Source: a virus. From it: 22,919 nt of DNA. A program made the translations under genes and the position numbers. The notes beneath the pieces are model-generated. The model worked only from the letters and a program-made list of their open reading frames with translations, made no database searches and was not told where the DNA came from. Below, one piece after another: positions 20,962-22,919 of this stretch. Numbering within the stretch: position 1 is the first letter of the stretch; each line of letters opens with the position of its first letter. The stretch spans positions 1-22,919 of the IMG/VR virus record IMGVR_UViG_3300037847_004410; one strand, given 5' to 3'.

Positions 20962-21334
20962 TGTCTTCCTGGTCTGCTCGTCTAGTTTCTTTGACATGAT
21001 GTCCGATAAGTTCAGGGTTGGGTTGTGATTTAGTCAGGTCTCTACGAGATTGATTCTTAATGATGATGAAGGCATCTTTGTTGTACTTACGAGTACCAAT
21101 CGGAGACTGCCACTTCTTATTGTACACTTCACCCACATCAATACCAGAGACAGATGTACCACCAATCTCTACATCAACCTCATCACCATACTCCCACCCC
21201 AGTTTCTCCAGGACGAGAGCAAGTTGTCCCAACATACCACCAGGGTAAATGACACTGTCATCTAGTACCCGTTCGTCTGGCTCAAGATTTCCGTTCATAA
21301 AAAATGGGAGCGTTAACTCCCTGTAGTCTATCAA
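20921..21334 (-). CDS. Conserved unknown protein, TTG or ATG start
   Basis: The frame gives 137 aa from TTG 21334, or 125 aa from ATG 21298. The body reads GNLEPDERVLDDSVIYPGGM, LALVLEKLGWEYGDEVDVEI and KKWQSPIGTRKYNKDAF, followed by a polar, probably disordered tail. The TTG overlaps the previous stop and has a GAGGA ribosome site six bases before it; the ATG has none but sits just after a hairpin with a T-run. Function is unknown. Confidence 0.65.
   Translation of the reverse strand: MIDYRELTLPFFMNGNLEPDERVLDDSVIYPGGMLGQLALVLEKLGWEYGDEVDVEIGGTSVSGIDVGEVYNKKWQSPIGTRKYNKDAFIIIKNQSRRDLTKSQPNPELIGHHVKETRRADQEDNGSNSVEEPGVSA
21299..21321 (-). terminator. Possible weak terminator after the 71-aa gene
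   Basis: GGGAG (21321-21317) and CTCCC (21310-21306) pair around a 6-nt loop on the minus strand, followed by ATTTTTT (21305-21299). The stem is only five pairs and may lie within the next gene if TTG 21334 is its start. Confidence 0.4.
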
Positions 21335-21546
21335 TCTTCATCCTCTTTGTAAAGTCTTTCCAGTTTCTCTTTGGTAAGGTCAACGTACATGACTTCCTCA
21401 CCAAACTCTGGTGCCTCTGGATGACGAGGTCTAGGTTTACTCATCTCCACATTAATGGACTGAATATTAGACCACATCATTGCAAAGGCAGCACCAGCAA
21501 TGATAGCGAAACAAAGAAAGTAAAAGAATATCTCAAAACTATTCAT
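21331..21546 (-). CDS. Small membrane-anchored protein
   Basis: This 71-aa protein has an N-terminal hydrophobic span (IFFYFLCFAIIAGAAFAMMW), then a soluble tail with MSKPRPRHPEAPEFGEEVMY and an acidic end KEDED. It resembles the 73-aa gene at 19555-19776 in plan. The stop of the halogenase-like gene overlaps its ATG by one base (TAATG). Function is unknown; a role at the cell or thylakoid membrane is possible. Confidence 0.78.
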   Translation of the reverse strand: MNSFEIFFYFLCFAIIAGAAFAMMWSNIQSINVEMSKPRPRHPEAPEFGEEVMYVDLTKEKLERLYKEDED

Positions 21547-22664
21547 TATACCGAAACATTCTCAATCCATTGTTTAAAACTGTACCTAGGCCATATTGCA
21601 TACCCATCCAGATTTCCATCATAACGATCTAGTTCAAAATGACTTGAATTGATGGACTGTTCCAAACGTATTTTGAACTCATCATCTGGATTAAATTCCA
21701 GTGACTTAGCATATTCCCAGAAAGGAGTATCAAACTTAGACCCAAACTGATAATGCCACAAGAGAAAAGTCTGTACTCTTCTCACAATGAGTTGTAATTC
21801 TTCATTCACCTTATCCTTTGGTGCTCCATCAAAGATATGGTTCCAAGCAAACTTAGCAACACTTTGATATACTGGTGTTGATGTTGCTTCTAAGGGTTCA
21901 ATGAACGAAAATCTATTTCCGTTGAGTATAGTTCTTTCCCCTGCCCACACATTCTTTGCGACATAATTATTGAAATTCAAACCACCATTAGGTTCTACAT
22001 CGAATCGTTCAATGAAGTCTTTCTCTGCTTCCTCTTTGGTAGTGATTGTATTGTTATAGAGATACCCATATGAAACACTATCGTGATTAGGAATCACGAA
22101 CGTCCAACCATTTGGAGTTGCAACACATCTAGTATGAGTTAAGTCGGGATCTCTACCCTCTTTTTGAGCCAAGACAACCGAATTGAGAGGGTTGATAAGC
22201 TTATCATAATCACGTTCAAAATTATTTCTTGACTTTCCTCTACAATCAAAGATGTAGTCTGCATCGATTTCCTCTTCTGGGTTCTCGATATTCTTCTCGA
22301 TTGGATTGACAAGTCCAGATTCTATGACAGCCTTTGATAATAAGGATGGAACATAGTGACAAGCCATACTATTAAAATTAAACTTGTGGTAAAAATTATG
22401 ATTCAATTTACCCCAGTTTTCAAATCTTGCCCCAGTCTTAAAAGTTGCTTTGATTGGATTGTTAGACCAATCCATACTCAAAGATTCTGCCAATAGTTTA
22501 GCGATAGGCACAACAGTCCCTTGACCGACTCTTTCTATTGGAATATTTGGATCGTAATATAAATCGATATCACAGATTTCATTTCCGTAGTATCCATAAT
22601 GAAGTGCAGTAATAGATCCAGCGTTACCAGATCCAACAACAGCAATCTTTTTCTTTCTCATCAA
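21546..22664 (-). CDS. Flavin-dependent tryptophan halogenase-like protein
   Basis: From ATG 22664 this is 372 aa, starting MRKKKIAVVGSGNAGSITAL, an FAD-binding GxGxxG motif at the very N-terminus. ATFKTGARFENW around residue 75 matches the region of the catalytic lysine of PrnA-type enzymes, and SFIEPLEATSTPVYQ holds the Glu region. The signature WxWxIP is altered to WTFVIP. Known tryptophan halogenases are longer (about 500-540 aa). Similar genes are common in cyanophages, annotated as halogenase, but the product is not known. The frame is open to 22721, but that would contain the promoter and terminator at 22687-22738, so the later ATG is preferred. Confidence 0.85.
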   Translation of the reverse strand: MMRKKKIAVVGSGNAGSITALHYGYYGNEICDIDLYYDPNIPIERVGQGTVVPIAKLLAESLSMDWSNNPIKATFKTGARFENWGKLNHNFYHKFNFNSMACHYVPSLLSKAVIESGLVNPIEKNIENPEEEIDADYIFDCRGKSRNNFERDYDKLINPLNSVVLAQKEGRDPDLTHTRCVATPNGWTFVIPNHDSVSYGYLYNNTITTKEEAEKDFIERFDVEPNGGLNFNNYVAKNVWAGERTILNGNRFSFIEPLEATSTPVYQSVAKFAWNHIFDGAPKDKVNEELQLIVRRVQTFLLWHYQFGSKFDTPFWEYAKSLEFNPDDEFKIRLEQSINSSHFELDRYDGNLDGYAIWPRYSFKQWIENVSV

Positions 22665-22686
22665 ACTTCTGATGCACTTCTTCAAG

Positions 22687-22697
22687 TATTTATTATA
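22687..22697 (-). promoter_or_regulatory. Overlapping early -10 and late promoter motifs
   Basis: The minus strand reads TATAATAAATA: a perfect -10 box TATAAT (22697-22692) overlaps AATAAATA (22694-22687), the late motif. No good -35 box lies 16-18 bases upstream. The halogenase-like ATG is 23 bases downstream. Confidence 0.5.
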
Positions 22698-22708
22698 CCA
22701 TAGGGCAT

Positions 22709-22738
22709 AAAAAAAGACCACCCCTGTGAGGAGGTGGT
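22709..22738 (-). terminator. Intrinsic terminator after psbD
   Basis: ACCACCTC and GGGGTGGT (22738-22731 and 22724-22717) form an 8-bp stem with one G-U pair and a 6-nt loop, followed by C and seven T (22715-22709) on the minus strand. It lies 20 bases after the psbD stop. Confidence 0.92.
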
Positions 22739-22757
22739 TAACACTTTGAAATGTGGT

Positions 22758-22919
22758 TTAGAGTGCATTACCTCTGGGAAGAACTTCCTCAGGGAATACA
22801 AAGTTTTCATGTGGTTGGTCAACAGGTGCGAGCCAGTTACGAAGACCTTCATTCAAGAGAATGTTCTTGGTGTAGAAGGTTTCAAACTCTGGGTCTTCTG
22901 CTGCTCTGATCTCTTGGGA
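22758..22919 (-). CDS. psbD: Photosystem II D2 protein, C-terminal 53 residues
   Basis: The frame enters from the window edge and ends at TAA 22760-22758. It encodes [20 protein letters not shown], then [18 protein letters not shown] and the ending [10 protein letters not shown], the well-known C-terminus of D2. D1 ends differently, so this is psbD and not psbA. D2 pairs with D1 in the photosystem II core, and cyanophages carry it to keep host photosynthesis running during infection. The start is outside the window. Confidence 0.96.
   Translation of the reverse strand, partial: SQEIRAAEDPEFETFYTKNILLNEGLRNWLAPVDQPHENFVFPEEVLPRGNAL

Noticed and set aside
1-22919. tRNA genes, CRISPR arrays, insertion sequences, attachment sites
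   Set aside because: I saw no cloverleaf with CCA-type ends, no spaced direct repeats, no transposase and no integrase in either strand. Weak cases could be missed by eye.

Overview
The window is a piece of a T4-like myovirus that infects marine cyanobacteria (a Synechococcus or Prochlorococcus cyanomyovirus). Three things show this. There is a T4-type tail and baseplate gene set (gp5, gp26, gp48, gp53, gp4, plus gp27-, gp51- and gp54-like proteins). There is a T4-type replication and late-transcription set (gp32, gp59, gp33). There are genes typical of cyanophages: a photosystem II D2 (psbD) end, phoH, thyX, glutaredoxin, a halogenase-like flavoprotein and cyanobacterial DUF families. The DNA is A+T-rich and packed, with most neighbouring genes overlapping by 1-26 bases (ATGA or TAATG junctions).

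Layout. Positions 1-8297 (minus strand) hold the tail hub module. In transcription order it is a tail-tube-family protein (gp54-like), gp26, a tiny gp51-like ORF, a 684-aa protein with an M23 peptidase domain, an 813-aa protein with a GH19 lysozyme/chitinase-type domain, a gp27-like hub protein and the start of gp5. Positions 8299-11441 (plus strand) hold gp4, an unknown protein, gp48 and gp53 behind a perfect T4 late promoter motif (TATAAATA). The two sets diverge at 8298-8337. The plus set converges on gp32 at a hairpin terminator at 11457-11486.

Positions 11514-16254 (minus) hold replication, regulation and nucleotide metabolism: gp32, DUF1825, gp59, a small unknown, gp33, a PD-(D/E)XK exonuclease, phoH, an FmdB-like protein and thyX. 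Positions 16251-21546 (minus) are a run of about twenty short genes, most of unknown function, including two glutaredoxin relatives. They are cut into units by sigma70-type promoters (TTGACA, 17-18 bp spacer, TAnnnT). Positions 21546-22919 (minus) hold the halogenase-like gene, a terminator and the last 54 codons of psbD.

How they work together. gp33 is the late-transcription co-activator that acts at TATAAATA-type promoters such as those seen here. gp59, gp32 and the exonuclease serve replication and recombination. ThyX, glutaredoxin and D2 support dNTP supply and host energy. The tail proteins build the injection machine, and the two peptidoglycan hydrolases probably open the cell wall during entry.

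The strongest unusual signal is a complete programmed -1 frameshift cassette at the end of the gp26 gene: the heptamer T TTT TTC, a 7-nt spacer and a 9-bp stem-loop. It would fuse gp26 to the overlapping 57-aa ORF just before the large tail genes, the same design as the lambda G/GT tail chaperones.
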